64,000 bases of DNA from DASSKK01 sp035690495 (GTDB taxonomy: Bacteria > Actinomycetota > Actinomycetes > Propionibacteriales > Nocardioidaceae), in assembly GCA_035690495.1 (NCBI GenBank), contig DASSKK010000095.1:31108-95107 (forward strand), in the 5' to 3' direction. The notes beneath the pieces were generated by a model. It did no database searches. It saw only the letters and a program-made list of their open reading frames with translations, and was not told where the DNA came from. Below, one piece after another: positions 16,988 through 25,053 of the stretch (position 1 is the first letter of the stretch; every line of letters starts with the position of its first letter). A program made the position numbers and the translations under genes.

Positions 16988-18400
16988 TCACGGAATTCGT
17001 CGGCTCCTTTCACCTCTCGGCGCCTCTGTGTCTTCGCGGTCAGCGCCGGCGCGGTCATTGAGAACGGTGACGCGTGCGATACCCCAAAGGGCGAGGATGG
17101 TGACACCCAAGCTGACGCCGGCCAGGACGTCGCTGAGCCAGTGCACTCCGAGGAAGAAGCGGCTGGCGGCAACGAGGAGAACGATCAGTGCGGCGGTGCA
17201 GGCCAGCGCGCCCTTGGGCTTGGGCCGGCGGCCGACGCAGGCGAGCACACAGAGAATGCCCCAGGCGGCGGTGGCCTGAGTGGTATGTCCGGAGGGGAAG
17301 GCCAAGCCGCTGGCGTGCATCAGCCATCCCGCCGCCGGTGGGCGCGGTCGGTGAACGGCTTCCTTCATCACTGAGGACAAGATCAACGCCCCGCCGTAGA
17401 CCACGACGATGTCGACGACGGGGCTCCATGAGCGACGGAGGTATCCGCCGGCCCCGGCGGCGATGACCAGGATGGGCAACAAGACCGCGTTGGAGCCCAA
17501 CCAGGTCGCAGCCCGCATGATCGGTGCGAGCCAGTCAGGCCGATGCTGCAACAACCAGGCGTGGGCGCGAAGGTCGAACAGCGCCACTTCTTCGTGGGCG
17601 AGCACGTCTTGGGTCAGCCCGAGGGTGATCCAGATGGCGCCGATCGCGACCGCCACCAGCAGCGTCAGGGGCAACCCGGTGGTCCTGCTGGTGTCGAGCC
17701 GTTGGCTCACCCAGACCACTTGTCGGGGGAACCGGTCTTCGACCCACATCACCGGCCAGCTGCATCTGGCCCGGTTCAGCATCCTGTGCGGCCAGCCGCC
17801 GGGGGCTCGGCGGAGCAGGTAGCCGGCCGCGACCAGGAGCACGATCACCCCCAGGGCGATCAGCCCGACGCGCGATGCCAGGTGCTCGACGCGCCGCCAG
17901 CTGCTGCCGCCGAGGTAGCCGAGGAGTATGCACATGGTTCCCCACGTCAGCCCGCCGGCGACGTTGTAGGCCGCGAACGTGCGGTAGGGCATGCGCGACA
18001 TGCCCGCCAGCCCGGGGATCATCACTCTCAGAGCGGCGGTGAACCGGCCCAGGAACACGGCATTCCCGCCACGTTGAGCCAAATAGCGTTCGCCGCGGTC
18101 GAGGTGGTCGTGGTTGATCCAGCGGCCGACGGTGCCGTCGATGAGCCGTCGCCCGTACCGGCGGCCGACGACATAACCGACGCTGTCACCGAGCACGGCG
18201 CCAGCGATCCCTGCCGCGAGGACCGCCCACACGGGGACGACCCCCTGGAAGGCGAGCACGCCGCCGAGGATCAGGGCGATCTCCCCGGGAAAGACGAATC
18301 CGACGAACGCGGAGGACTCCAGTGCCGGCAGCGCGAAAACCACCACCAGCGCGACCCAGGCCGGCAGGGCCAGGATGTGGGCGGCAACCGCGTCCAGCAT
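16988..18400 (-). CDS. DedA (SNARE-associated) domain fused to PAP2 phosphatase
   Basis: A 470-residue membrane protein with two modules. Residues ~1-200 are a DedA/VTT-type membrane domain (FVGFVFPGEIALILGGVLAF; GRFTAALRVMIPGLAGMSRM). Residues ~240-450 are a PAP2/lipid phosphatase with a complete active site: KEAVHRPRP (346-354), PSGH (369-372) and SRFFLGVHWLSD (413-424). DedA proteins include undecaprenyl-phosphate and phospholipid flippases; PAP2 enzymes dephosphorylate undecaprenyl pyrophosphate or phosphatidate. Carrier-lipid recycling is therefore a reasonable inference. It lies two bases downstream of a core-deleted PAP2 gene and behind a BlaI-type operator. Confidence 0.85.
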   Translation of the reverse strand: MLDAVAAHILALPAWVALVVVFALPALESSAFVGFVFPGEIALILGGVLAFQGVVPVWAVLAAGIAGAVLGDSVGYVVGRRYGRRLIDGTVGRWINHDHLDRGERYLAQRGGNAVFLGRFTAALRVMIPGLAGMSRMPYRTFAAYNVAGGLTWGTMCILLGYLGGSSWRRVEHLASRVGLIALGVIVLLVAAGYLLRRAPGGWPHRMLNRARCSWPVMWVEDRFPRQVVWVSQRLDTSRTTGLPLTLLVAVAIGAIWITLGLTQDVLAHEEVALFDLRAHAWLLQHRPDWLAPIMRAATWLGSNAVLLPILVIAAGAGGYLRRSWSPVVDIVVVYGGALILSSVMKEAVHRPRPPAAGWLMHASGLAFPSGHTTQATAAWGILCVLACVGRRPKPKGALACTAALIVLLVAASRFFLGVHWLSDVLAGVSLGVTILALWGIARVTVLNDRAGADREDTEAPRGERSRRIP

Positions 18401-18402
18401 GC

Positions 18403-18822
18403 TCAGGCAGCCTTCGCGCCGGGATTGCGCTCAGGAGAAGCAGGATCGCCCTGGGAGGGCGCGAACAGCGCACTGAACGGTTTGATCCGGCGAGACCACT
18501 CGGTGATCGCGGTCAAGGGATCGCGCAACAGCAGCCAGCCGAGAATCACCACCACGACACCAAGGAGCAGACCGGCCACATGCACCAGTGGCTGGTTGAG
18601 CCCGACTGCGATCAAAGTTGCCAGCGCTGCCCAGCCGGCGGCACCCAGTCCGCGCGAGGTCGAGCCTCGGGCGCGCCAGAGGGCGAACACCAGCAGGAGA
18701 GCGAACAGGGCGACACCGTAGTTGGCATACAGTTCGATCGGCGGATGCGGCCAGCCGGTGTGCGCAGTGAACGCATTGATCGCCAAGAACGCTTCATCAT
18801 CGAGGCGGTGCAGCGTGTCCAC
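18403..18822 (-). CDS. PAP2-like membrane protein lacking the catalytic core
   Basis: A 139-residue protein. Its start (MDTLHRLDDEAFLAINAF...YANYGVALFALLLVFALWRAR...NQPLVH) is that of small actinobacterial PAP2 phosphatases. Its end (AGLLLGVVVVILGWLLLRDPLTAI) looks like their last helix. The stretch that should carry the KxxxxxxRP, PSGH and SRxxxxxH motifs is missing, with the join at about LVH/VAGLLLG. It cannot be a phosphatase as read: either decaying, or a small membrane partner of the adjacent DedA-PAP2 protein. Confidence 0.65.
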   Translation of the reverse strand: MDTLHRLDDEAFLAINAFTAHTGWPHPPIELYANYGVALFALLLVFALWRARGSTSRGLGAAGWAALATLIAVGLNQPLVHVAGLLLGVVVVILGWLLLRDPLTAITEWSRRIKPFSALFAPSQGDPASPERNPGAKAA

Positions 18823-18899
18823 GGGTACCTCCCACAGTGACGTGTTGCGCGGCGGGCCGGGCTACTGTGGGGCCAACCGAGGGAACGACAAACAAAGTC

Positions 18900-18920
18900 G
18901 TACTACTGAAATTGTAGTAC
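18900..18920. promoter_or_regulatory. BlaI/MecI-type operator
   Basis: Perfect 7-bp inverted repeat GTACTAC / GTAGTAC with a 7-base spacer, containing the TACTAC...GTAGTA core typical of BlaI/MecI operators. It lies 17 bases upstream of the blaI-like ATG, in the divergent region, 78 bases from the start of the PAP2-like gene. It can therefore control both sides. Confidence 0.7.
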
Positions 18921-18937
18921 GGCGAGAGGATGTGATC

Positions 18938-19327
18938 ATGACGGCAGCGCGCGGACGGCCCCGTGGCGGCCTCGAGCGCGACGTGCTCGCATGCCTGGCC
19001 GCCGCCGGCCGGCCCCTCAGTCCCACCGAGGTGCTCAGCGATCTGGGCGGGGACCTGGCCTACACCACGGTCATGACCACCCTGTCGCGCCTGCACTCCA
19101 AAGGAGTCCTGAACCGGGAGGCGGCGGGCCGCGGGTTTGCCTACGAACTTCCGGTGTCCCTGGGAGAGGTGCCCACATCGATGAGCGCCCACCGGATGCG
19201 ACGGATTCTCGACAGCGGAGACGACCGGGCGGGCATCCTGGCCAGGTTCGTGTCTGACCTCAACCCCGAGGACGAGGAAGTCCTGCTGCACCTGCTCTCG
19301 CAGGACCCCCCGACCCTGGAGCACTGA
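18938..19327 (+). CDS. BlaI/MecI/CopY-family repressor
   Basis: A 129-residue winged-helix repressor. The ATG at 18938 follows GAGAGGA. The DNA-binding part (GRPLSPTEVLSDLGGDLAYTTVMTTLSRLHSKGVLNRE) is the BlaI/MecI helix-turn-helix, followed by the cleavable dimerisation tail. The operator lies just upstream, implying autoregulation. The metalloprotease gene three bases downstream is its expected inactivating partner. Confidence 0.85.
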   Translation: MTAARGRPRGGLERDVLACLAAAGRPLSPTEVLSDLGGDLAYTTVMTTLSRLHSKGVLNREAAGRGFAYELPVSLGEVPTSMSAHRMRRILDSGDDRAGILARFVSDLNPEDEEVLLHLLSQDPPTLEH

Positions 19328-19330
19328 GCC

Positions 19331-20290
19331 ATGCTGCTGCTCCTGCTCGCCGCGGTGCCCCTGACCGCCAGCGCGGCGTTGGGGCTGGCGGCGCCGTGGG
19401 TCGGGAACCGGCTGCCACCGAGCACCGCTGTCAAGGTCCTCGCGACCGCCGCGCTCACCAGCGCCCTGACAACCGGGTTCTGCCTGTCGGTCATTGCGTT
19501 CAACGCGCTCGCCCGCATCCCCGTGATCGCGGCATTGGGAAAGTGGTCGGCCGCCGCCGTCGGACTGGACGACACCCCACCCCCGATGGGCGGCGTCGTA
19601 CTCGGGCTCGCCGTCATCGGCCTGATGCTGGCAGCACTGCGCCGCTCGGTGCTCACCGCCACAGACCTCACGCAGGCGGTACTCACCTGCCGCCGACTTC
19701 AAGACCTCTCCGAGGGCCTGGTGTTGGTCCCTGACCCATCACCCGGCGCATTCGCCCTACCGGGCATGCGCGGCAAGATCGTCATCACGACCGGCATGCT
19801 CCAAGCCCTCACCGCGCCGGAGCGCCGCGCTCTGATCGCCCACGAGCAGGCGCACCTTTCGCACCACCACCAGATCTACATCCAGGCCACCGAGCTGGCC
19901 GCCGCCGCCAACCCACTGCTGTTCCGACTTCCCGGGCAAGTACGTGCTCAAGCCGAGCGCTGGGCCGACGAGCAGGCCGCACAAGACGTCGACGACCGCA
20001 TGCTCACCGCGAGAGCACTCGCCAAGGCCGCCCTGGCACGCACGACGAATCCACGATCGACCACCCCGCAACCAGCCATCGCACTCCCCGCTACCGACCA
20101 CCACATGGCCAACCGCGTGCTCGCCCTCACGAAGCCACCTCCGCGACCAAGACCCCGCCTGGCCAGCGCCCTGCTCGCCCTCGTCCTGACCAGTGTGGCT
20201 TCCTCGATCTTGGTGGCGCACACCACCGAGACGAAGTTCGAGCACGCTCAGCAGAGCTACTCACATCTCTATCGCCCGCACGACGGGTGA
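19331..20290 (+). CDS. M56-family (BlaR1/MecR1-like) membrane metalloprotease
   Basis: A 319-residue membrane protein with hydrophobic segments at residues 1-21, about 34-60, about 86-103 and near the C-terminus. The zinc site is LIAHEQAHLSHHH (HExxH at 171-175) and the downstream ligand lies in ERWADEQAAQ. In BlaR1/MecR1 this protease cleaves the BlaI repressor when the sensor fires. Here there is no beta-lactam-binding sensor domain, so the signal is unknown. The gene starts three bases after the blaI-like stop. Confidence 0.8.
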   Translation: MLLLLLAAVPLTASAALGLAAPWVGNRLPPSTAVKVLATAALTSALTTGFCLSVIAFNALARIPVIAALGKWSAAAVGLDDTPPPMGGVVLGLAVIGLMLAALRRSVLTATDLTQAVLTCRRLQDLSEGLVLVPDPSPGAFALPGMRGKIVITTGMLQALTAPERRALIAHEQAHLSHHHQIYIQATELAAAANPLLFRLPGQVRAQAERWADEQAAQDVDDRMLTARALAKAALARTTNPRSTTPQPAIALPATDHHMANRVLALTKPPPRPRPRLASALLALVLTSVASSILVAHTTETKFEHAQQSYSHLYRPHDG

Positions 20291-20375
20291 GACCCTCGGT
20301 GGCGGCGACCCGAGTGCCGCGCGCCTGAGCTGCGAGCGACCTGGCCTCCGTGGCGAGACGCACTCTGGTCGCGCC

Positions 20376-21380
20376 TCACGGGAGGCGCAGCACCCATCTG
20401 AGCAGGTAGTAGCAGACGGCGGCCGCGCAGCCGGCCGCGGGCAGGGTGATCACCCAGGCCACCACGATCGATCGGGCGACGCCCCAGCGGACGGCGGAGA
20501 CGCGCTTGGTCGCGCCGACGCCCATCACCGAGCTGGTGATGATGTGGGTGGTCGAGACGGGCGCTGAGTACAGGTAGGCGGTGACGTAGAGAACCGAGGA
20601 GGCGACCGACTCCGCGGCGAACCCGCGGGCCGGGTCGAGGTGGATGATCCGGCGGCCAAGGGTGCGCATGATGCGCCAGCCGCCCGACCAGGTGCCGAGC
20701 GAGATCGCCGAGGCTGCGGCCACGATCACCCAGATGGGGAGCGAGGAGTCGGCGGCGACATACCCGCCGGTCACCAGCGCGAGGAAGATGACGCCCATCG
20801 TCTTCTGGGCGTCCTGCAGTCCGTGGCCGAGCGCCATCGCGGCGGCCGACACCGTCTGGGCGTGGCGGAAGCCCCGGTTGGTCGGTCCGGGGTGGCGGCG
20901 CCGCCAGATCCACATGATCGCGAGCATCACCAGGGAGGCGAGCGCGAAGCCGACCACGGGCGAGACCACCATGGGCACCACGACCTTGCCGACCACGGTG
21001 CTCCAGTGCACCAGGCTGCCGGAGACGAGTGCGGCGCCGACGAGACCGCCGATGAGGGCGTGGGAGGACGAGGACGGCAGCCCGAAGTACCAGGTGATCA
21101 GGTTCCACACGATGGCACCGAGCAGGGCGGCGACCACCACGACGAGGCCGTGGCTCTTCGAGCCGCCGGGCACGATGACGTCGCTGACCGTGCTGGCGAC
21201 CTTCTGGCCGAGGAAGGCACCGGCGAAGTTCATGACCGCGGCCATGCCGAGCGCGACACGCGGAGTCAGCGCCCGGGTCGATACCGAGGTGGCGATCGCG
21301 TTGGCGGCGTCGTGGAAGCCGTTGGTGTAGTCGAAGGCCAGCGCGACGACGACCAGGGCGATGATGATCGCGAGTGTCAC
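20376..21380 (-). CDS. pit: Inorganic phosphate transporter, Pit family
   Basis: Low-affinity metal-phosphate/H+ symporter. The GTG at 21380 directly follows the stop of the upstream PhoU-like gene. It has 334 residues with two PHO4 repeats: FDYTNGFHDAANAIATSVSTRAL near the N-terminus and TWYFGLPSSSSHALIGGLVG then APVSTTHIITSSVMGVGATK later. The pair with a DUF47/PhoU-like protein is the standard Pit accessory arrangement. A decayed partial copy lies at 16794-16872. Confidence 0.95.
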   Translation of the reverse strand: MTLAIIIALVVVALAFDYTNGFHDAANAIATSVSTRALTPRVALGMAAVMNFAGAFLGQKVASTVSDVIVPGGSKSHGLVVVVAALLGAIVWNLITWYFGLPSSSSHALIGGLVGAALVSGSLVHWSTVVGKVVVPMVVSPVVGFALASLVMLAIMWIWRRRHPGPTNRGFRHAQTVSAAAMALGHGLQDAQKTMGVIFLALVTGGYVAADSSLPIWVIVAAASAISLGTWSGGWRIMRTLGRRIIHLDPARGFAAESVASSVLYVTAYLYSAPVSTTHIITSSVMGVGATKRVSAVRWGVARSIVVAWVITLPAAGCAAAVCYYLLRWVLRLP

Positions 21381-21995
21381 TCAGGACTCCTTGACCGCGA
21401 TCTGCTCGATGATGTTCGCCACCGACTCGAACGCGTCCGCAGCGGCCTCCAGCGAGTCCACGACGTCCTTGGCCTTGAGCACCTCCAGCGCGTCGTAGTC
21501 GCCGCCGAACAGGCTGGCCAGGATCAGACGGTAGGAGCGGTCGGCGGCGTTCTCCAGCCGGTTGATCTCGATCCAGTACGCCGAAAGGTCACGCATGGTG
21601 CGCAGCCGCGGCATCGCCTCGGCGGTGACCGCGGCGCACTGCTGCAGCACCTCGACCTGCTCCTGCACCCCCGCGGGCAGTTGGTCGATCTCGTAGAGGA
21701 CGACAAGGTCGACCGCCTCCTCCATGAAGTCCATGACGTCGTCGAGCCGCGAGGCGAGGGCGTAGATGTCCTCGCGGTCGATGGGTGTCACGAAGGTGGT
21801 GTTGACCCGGCGGATCACCTCGTGGGTGGTCTCATCGGCGGCGTGCTCGGCGTCGCGCATCCTCCGTGCGACGTCTGCCCGGTCCGGGGCGTCGATGGTC
21901 TCGGCCAGCAGGCCCGCGCCGAGCACGAGCTGCTCGGCCTGCCGGGTGAAGAGGTCGTAGAACTCTGAGTCGCGGGGGCGCAAGCGCAACGCCAC
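21381..21995 (-). CDS. DUF47/PhoU-like Pit accessory protein
   Basis: A 204-residue helical protein of the DUF47 family, resembling PhoU and usually encoded directly upstream of Pit. The GTG at 21995 is chosen for its AGGAGAT site and because the family begins RLRPRDSEFYDLFTRQAEQL. The motif RLDDVMDFMEEAVDL is the PhoU-like metal-binding-type helix. Its likely role is regulating Pit. PHO-box repeats lie about 150 bases upstream. Confidence 0.85.
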   Translation of the reverse strand: MALRLRPRDSEFYDLFTRQAEQLVLGAGLLAETIDAPDRADVARRMRDAEHAADETTHEVIRRVNTTFVTPIDREDIYALASRLDDVMDFMEEAVDLVVLYEIDQLPAGVQEQVEVLQQCAAVTAEAMPRLRTMRDLSAYWIEINRLENAADRSYRLILASLFGGDYDALEVLKAKDVVDSLEAAADAFESVANIIEQIAVKES

Positions 21996-22140
21996 GGAAG
22001 ATCTCCTGGGATCGAGGGTCGCCCGGCTCCGGACTGCCCGCGGCCAGGCTGGGAACGGCGGGAACACTAGCCGGTGCGGAACACCCCGATCATGCGGAGC
22101 AAGCGTCGCGGCGCAGTTGTTCTAGACGATTTCGCCGGGC

Positions 22141-22183
22141 GTTCACCCGCCGTTCTTCCTCGTTCACCGACTGTTCACTTTGA
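22141..22183. promoter_or_regulatory. Double PHO box upstream of the DUF47-pit operon
   Basis: GTTCA-type units begin at 22141, 22152 (GTTCT), 22162 and 22173: two 11-bp direct-repeat pairs 10 bases apart. They lie between the DUF47-pit operon (minus) and the RTX-repeat gene (plus). The distance to the DUF47 start is about 145 bases. Apart from this and a hairpin at 22302-22342, I see nothing in the 405-base gap 21996-22400. Confidence 0.65.
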
Positions 22184-22301
22184 CGGCGCCTGGTTGCCGA
22201 CATGTTTAGGCCAGAGGTGCCGAACAACGTCGGTGAGTGCGGCCCAGCTGCACACCGATTTCCTTCCCACGCCGGCCGATCTGGTCTAAAGTTCATCTGC
22301 C

Positions 22302-22342
22302 TGAATCGGACATGTCGCCAACAACAGCCAATGTCGGATTCA
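22302..22342 (+). promoter_or_regulatory. Hairpin upstream of the RTX-repeat gene
   Basis: TGAATCGGACAT (22302-22313) and ATGTCGGATTCA (22331-22342) pair with one mismatch around a 17-base loop. The hairpin is 58 bases before the ATG at 22401. It may be a leader hairpin or an operator; there is no T-tract. Confidence 0.35.
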
Positions 22343-22400
22343 AGGCTTCCCCCCACCCCAGGGAGGCGGCGAAGCCCCTCCCTTCAGCCAGGAGTCCCAG

Positions 22401-23060
22401 ATGAGACGTCGTTCCATCGCTGCGGTCGTGGTGCCCGCGGCATTCATCGCGGTCAGTCATCCCGCACTGGCCACCGCGGCCACCGTGCCGACCTGTCACG
22501 GCCGTGCGGCCACCATCGTCGGCACGTCCGGCGCGGACGTCATCCACGGCACTCCTCACGCCGACGTGATCGTCAGCCTCGGCGGCGCCGACACGATCCG
22601 CGCCCGTGGTGGCAGGGACCTGGTGTGCGCCGGCGCGGGCAACGACAAGGTGTACGGCGGCTCCGGCGCGGACACGCTGGTCGGCGCGCGCGGTGCCGAC
22701 CACCTCGTCGGCGGCTCCGGCCAGGACGTGGAGAACGGCAACCGCGGCGACGACGAGCTCTCGGGCGGCGCCGACGCCGACGAGCTCAACGGCGGTGCCG
22801 GTGACGACGTGGAGAACGGCAACGGCGGCGACGACCAGGTCGAGGGCGACCAGGGCGACGACGAGCTCTCCGGCGGCTACGGCGACGACGACGTGCAGGG
22901 CGACGAGGGCAACGACGTACTCGAGGGCGACCAGGGCGACGACACCCTCCAGGGTGACCAGGGCGAGGACGTCCAGGACGGCGGCGACGGCACCGACCAG
23001 TGCGCCGGCAGCGCGACCTGCGACGACGACGACAGCCAGGGCGACGAGGACAACCAGTAG
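22401..23060 (+). CDS. Secreted RTX-type calcium-binding repeat protein
   Basis: A 219-residue protein. ATG 22401 follows CAGGAG. The signal peptide ends near ALATAA. Residues ~45-190 are tandem hemolysin-type nonapeptides (GGxGxDxLx): GGSGADTLVG, GGSGQDVENG, GGAGDDVENG and related. Toward the C-terminus they drift to acidic DQGDDxLQG repeats. Such repeats bind Ca2+ and fold after export. No catalytic domain is attached. Two cysteines near each end could pair. The neighbouring PHO boxes raise the possibility of phosphate control, but this is unproven. Confidence 0.85.
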   Translation: MRRRSIAAVVVPAAFIAVSHPALATAATVPTCHGRAATIVGTSGADVIHGTPHADVIVSLGGADTIRARGGRDLVCAGAGNDKVYGGSGADTLVGARGADHLVGGSGQDVENGNRGDDELSGGADADELNGGAGDDVENGNGGDDQVEGDQGDDELSGGYGDDDVQGDEGNDVLEGDQGDDTLQGDQGEDVQDGGDGTDQCAGSATCDDDDSQGDEDNQ

Positions 23061-23081
23061 CGGCGGTCTGGGACAGGGGCC

Positions 23082-23774
23082 CTACCGTACGTCGAGCTTG
23101 TAGCCGAGCCCGCGGACCGTCACCAGCAGGTCCGCGCCGATCTTCGTGCGCAGCCGTTTGACGTGCACGTCGAGGGTCTTGGTGTCACCGACGTAGTCGG
23201 CCCCCCACACCCGGTCGATCAGCTGGCCGCGGGTGAGCACCCGGCCGGGGTTGCGCAGGAACAGCTCGAGCAGCTCGAACTCCTTCAGAGGCAGCCGTAC
23301 GCCGGTGTCGTCGACGGTCACGACGTGGGCATCGACGTCCATCCGGACCGGTCCCGCCGCCAGCACGCCGTCCTCGCCGGCTCGGGAGGCCGCGTCGGCC
23401 GCGTCGTCCCCGGACGTGCCCCGCCGCAGCACCGCACGGATCCGGGCGACCAGCTCGCGGGGCGAGTACGGCTTGGTGACGTAGTCGTCGGCACCGAGCT
23501 CCAGCCCGACGACCTTGTCGACCTCGCTGTCCTTGGCGCTGACCATGATCACCGGCACGTTCGAGGTGGCCCGGATCCGCCGGCACACCTCGGTGCCGGG
23601 CAGGCCCGGCAGCATCAGGTCGAGCAGCACGATGTCCGCGCCCGAGGTCTCGAACTCACGCACGGCGTCGGGACCGGTGCCCGCGACCGCGACCTCGAAG
23701 CCCTCCTTGGCGAGCACGTAGGACAGCGCGTCGCGGTAGCTCTCCTCGTCGTCGACGACCAGCACCCGGGTCAC
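23082..23774 (-). CDS. regX3: Two-component response regulator RegX3
   Basis: OmpR-family regulator, 230 residues. The receiver domain has the acidic pocket DDEE and phospho-acceptor Asp52 in LLDLMLPG. The C-terminal winged helix contains RVLTRGQLIDRVWG and DVHVKRLRTKI. The GTG at 23774 overlaps the senX3 stop (GTGA). It sits with senX3, phoU, pst and pit, so it is the phosphate-starvation regulator expected to bind the PHO boxes reported here. Confidence 0.92.
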   Translation of the reverse strand: MTRVLVVDDEESYRDALSYVLAKEGFEVAVAGTGPDAVREFETSGADIVLLDLMLPGLPGTEVCRRIRATSNVPVIMVSAKDSEVDKVVGLELGADDYVTKPYSPRELVARIRAVLRRGTSGDDAADAASRAGEDGVLAAGPVRMDVDAHVVTVDDTGVRLPLKEFELLELFLRNPGRVLTRGQLIDRVWGADYVGDTKTLDVHVKRLRTKIGADLLVTVRGLGYKLDVR

Positions 23775-24922
23775 GACATCGCCTCCTGGGAGTCGCGTGC
23801 GCTCGTGCGCGGGCGGCGTGGCAGCGACAGGGTGAACGTCGAGCCTTGGCCAGGTTCGGACCACACGGCGACCTCGCCTCCGTGCGAGGCGGCGACGTGC
23901 TTGACGATCGACAGGCCCAGACCGGTGCCGCCCGTGGACCGCTGCCGTGCCGGGTCGACGCGGTAGAACCGTTCGAAGATCCGGTCGATCTCCTCCGCGG
24001 GGATGCCCGCTCCCTGGTCGGTGACGGTGAGCGCGACCATCCGGCCCTTCGAGTCGTCGGCGCGCGCCGAGATCACGACCGTGCTCGCTTGAGGGGAGTA
24101 CGTCACCGCGTTCTCCACAAGGTTGCCGAGCGCAAGGGCGATCTCGGCGTCGTTCCCGAGCGCCTCCAGTCCGTGCTCGCCGTCGTAGGCCACCGAGATG
24201 CCCCGGGCCTCCGCGGCGGTCCTCGAGGCATCGATCGCCGCCTCGACCACGTCATCGACCGAGACCACGGTCGGCTCTCCGAGCGGCTCGTCGCCCTGCA
24301 ACCGGGACAGCTCGATGATCTGCTGCACCAGGCGGGTCAGCCGGGCGCTCTCGGTCTGCATCCGTCCGGCGAACCGGACGACCGCCGTCTCGTCGCCGGC
24401 CGCGTCCTCGACCGCCTCGGCGAGCAGGTTCAGCGCGCCCACCGGCGTCTTCAGCTCGTGCGACACGTTCGCCACAAAGTCGCGGCGGATCGCCTCGACC
24501 CGCCGCTCGCGGGTCCGGTCGTCCACGAGCACGAGCACCAACGTGCTGCCCAGCGGCGCGACGCGGGCGGTGACGTGCAGCGGTGCGGTCCCGGCAGGAC
24601 GGCGTACCTCCAGCTCACTCTCGCGGATTTCGCCGTCCCGGCGGACTGCCCACACCATCGCGACGAGCGCGTCGACGGTGAGGGCTTCGCCGGAGATGAG
24701 GTTCATGGCGTACGCCGGCGCCGATGCCTTGAGCACGCCGTCGTTCTGGTCGACCACCACCGCGCTGGAACGGAGCACGGACAGCACGGTGTCGACCCCC
24801 GGCGGCAGGAGCGGCGCGGTGGGCTCGGGTCCGCGCCGCAGCCTCTCGCTGACCACCCAGGCGATCACGACGCCCGCCCCGAGCAGCGAGCCGAGCAGGC
24901 CCGCGAGGAGCGTGTGCGTCAC
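23771..24922 (-). CDS. senX3: Phosphate-sensing histidine kinase SenX3
   Basis: A 383-residue membrane kinase. One N-terminal hydrophobic segment (TLLAGLLGSLLGAGVVIAWVV) is followed by a degenerate PAS-like region. The phospho-acceptor His155 is in FVANVSHELKTP. The ATPase motifs are NLVENAVTYS, DQGAGIP and GGTGLGLSIVKH. There is no large extracellular sensor, consistent with SenX3/PhoR signalling through the Pst-PhoU complex. It is divergent from phoU across a PHO box. Confidence 0.92.
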   Translation of the reverse strand: MTHTLLAGLLGSLLGAGVVIAWVVSERLRRGPEPTAPLLPPGVDTVLSVLRSSAVVVDQNDGVLKASAPAYAMNLISGEALTVDALVAMVWAVRRDGEIRESELEVRRPAGTAPLHVTARVAPLGSTLVLVLVDDRTRERRVEAIRRDFVANVSHELKTPVGALNLLAEAVEDAAGDETAVVRFAGRMQTESARLTRLVQQIIELSRLQGDEPLGEPTVVSVDDVVEAAIDASRTAAEARGISVAYDGEHGLEALGNDAEIALALGNLVENAVTYSPQASTVVISARADDSKGRMVALTVTDQGAGIPAEEIDRIFERFYRVDPARQRSTGGTGLGLSIVKHVAASHGGEVAVWSEPGQGSTFTLSLPRRPRTSARDSQEAMS

Positions 24923-24992
24923 GCAGCGATGCTACCTACACCGAGCCGCGACCGGGCACATCCGGGCGTGCCGGCGGACCGACTCGACGAGA

Positions 24993-25014
24993 GTTCACCT
25001 GGCGTTCACTCGGC
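24993..25014. promoter_or_regulatory. PHO box between senX3 and phoU
   Basis: GTTCACCTGGC at 24993 and GTTCACTCGGC at 25004 are a direct repeat with exact 11-base spacing. The site lies 40-60 bases before the phoU ATG and about 70 bases from the senX3 start on the other strand. Feedback control of the regulators is likely. Confidence 0.75.
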
Positions 25015-25053
25015 GTCGACCGGTGGTCCATGCGGCGGCCCTAGCCTGCGTGC

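Noticed and set aside
16672..17172. 166-codon minus-strand frame overlapping pstB and the DedA-PAP2 end
   Set aside because: It reads antisense into pstB and out of frame through the Pit remnant; no domain visible.
22289..22297. GTTCATCTG upstream of the RTX gene considered as an extra PHO-box unit
   Set aside because: No second unit at 11-base spacing on either side.
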